From Lactobacillales bacterium (GTDB taxonomy: Bacteria; Bacillota; Bacilli; Lactobacillales; Streptococcaceae), in NCBI GenBank assembly GCA_031257815.1, contig JAIRNX010000087.1, positions 1-5,990 of the forward strand: a DNA stretch of 5,990 bases. Direction: 5' to 3'. Positions within the stretch are counted from its first letter, which is position 1. Every line of letters starts with the position of its first letter. The notes under the pieces are model-generated. The model searched no databases and had not been told where the DNA came from. It saw only the letters and a program-made list of their open reading frames with translations. This document shows positions 5,936 through 5,990 of this stretch, piece by piece. The position numbers were made by a program, and so were the translations under genes.

Positions 5936-5990
5936 TTATTGATCCTCCTGTTTAAAAATATTCAGAAATTTTTTGCGCATTGTATTCGGT
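5936..5990 (-). CDS. Possible C-terminus of an upstream gene (partial, perhaps the ABC ATPase)
   Basis: A minus-strand frame enters from the window edge and ends with TAA at 5936-5938, 4 nt before the permease ATG. Its last residues read PNTMRKKFLNIFKQEDQ, and it overlaps the permease ribosome binding site. Tight spacing of this kind is usual between an ABC ATPase gene and its permease gene. Seventeen codons are too few to recognise a family. A second frame that stops at 5952-5954 cannot be excluded. Confidence 0.35.
   Translation of the reverse strand, partial: PNTMRKKFLNIFKQEDQ
5944..5949 (-). promoter_or_regulatory. Ribosome binding site of the permease gene
   Basis: A full AGGAGG lies 12 nt upstream of the ATG at 5931. 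The spacing is longer than usual, but no other start codon lies between the two, and the protein begins with residues typical of the family. Confidence 0.6.

Noticed and set aside
5146..5990. A bacteriocin or immunity cluster as a new system
   Set aside because: Only one permease and perhaps a fragment of a second gene are present; there is no precursor peptide, modification enzyme or ATPase in view, so a specific system cannot be supported.

Overview
The window looks like an ordinary chromosomal segment from a low-GC Gram-positive bacterium, most likely a lactic acid bacterium of the order Lactobacillales and perhaps near the Enterococcaceae. This rests on AT-rich composition, purine-rich ribosome binding sites, GTG starts, the Firmicutes-type HelD architecture, and TypA and TsaB proteins that read like enterococcal homologues. 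The species cannot be fixed from the sequence alone. All recognised genes lie on the minus strand, so transcription runs from high to low coordinates.

In transcription order the layout is as follows. The last codons of an unidentified upstream gene may sit at 5936-5990, overlapping the ribosome binding site of the next gene. An ABC-2 type membrane permease (5146-5931) follows. A 237-base gap (4909-5145) holds a repeat-like block and a good sigma-A promoter. The translational GTPase gene typA/bipA (3061-4902) comes next. A 338-base gap (2723-3060) contains a 162-166 bp palindromic MITE-like element with perfect 20-bp terminal inverted repeats. The RNA polymerase-recycling helicase gene helD (515-2722) follows, then a 36-base gap almost half filled by a third copy of the same terminal repeat. 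The 5' part of tsaB (1-478) is cut by the window edge.

The genes serve central information processing. TypA acts on ribosomes and their assembly under stress, HelD frees stalled RNA polymerase, and TsaB is needed for the t6A modification of tRNA. helD and tsaB are close enough to be cotranscribed. The permease belongs to a separate export or immunity-type ABC system whose ATPase lies outside the window.

No new multi-gene system is visible. The most notable signal is the repeat family built around GTTAAC. One complete inverted pair forms the MITE-like element just upstream of helD, a 17/18 copy abuts the helD stop codon, and a decayed copy lies near the end of typA. A 22-base block inside the element recurs with two mismatches in the gap between the permease and typA.
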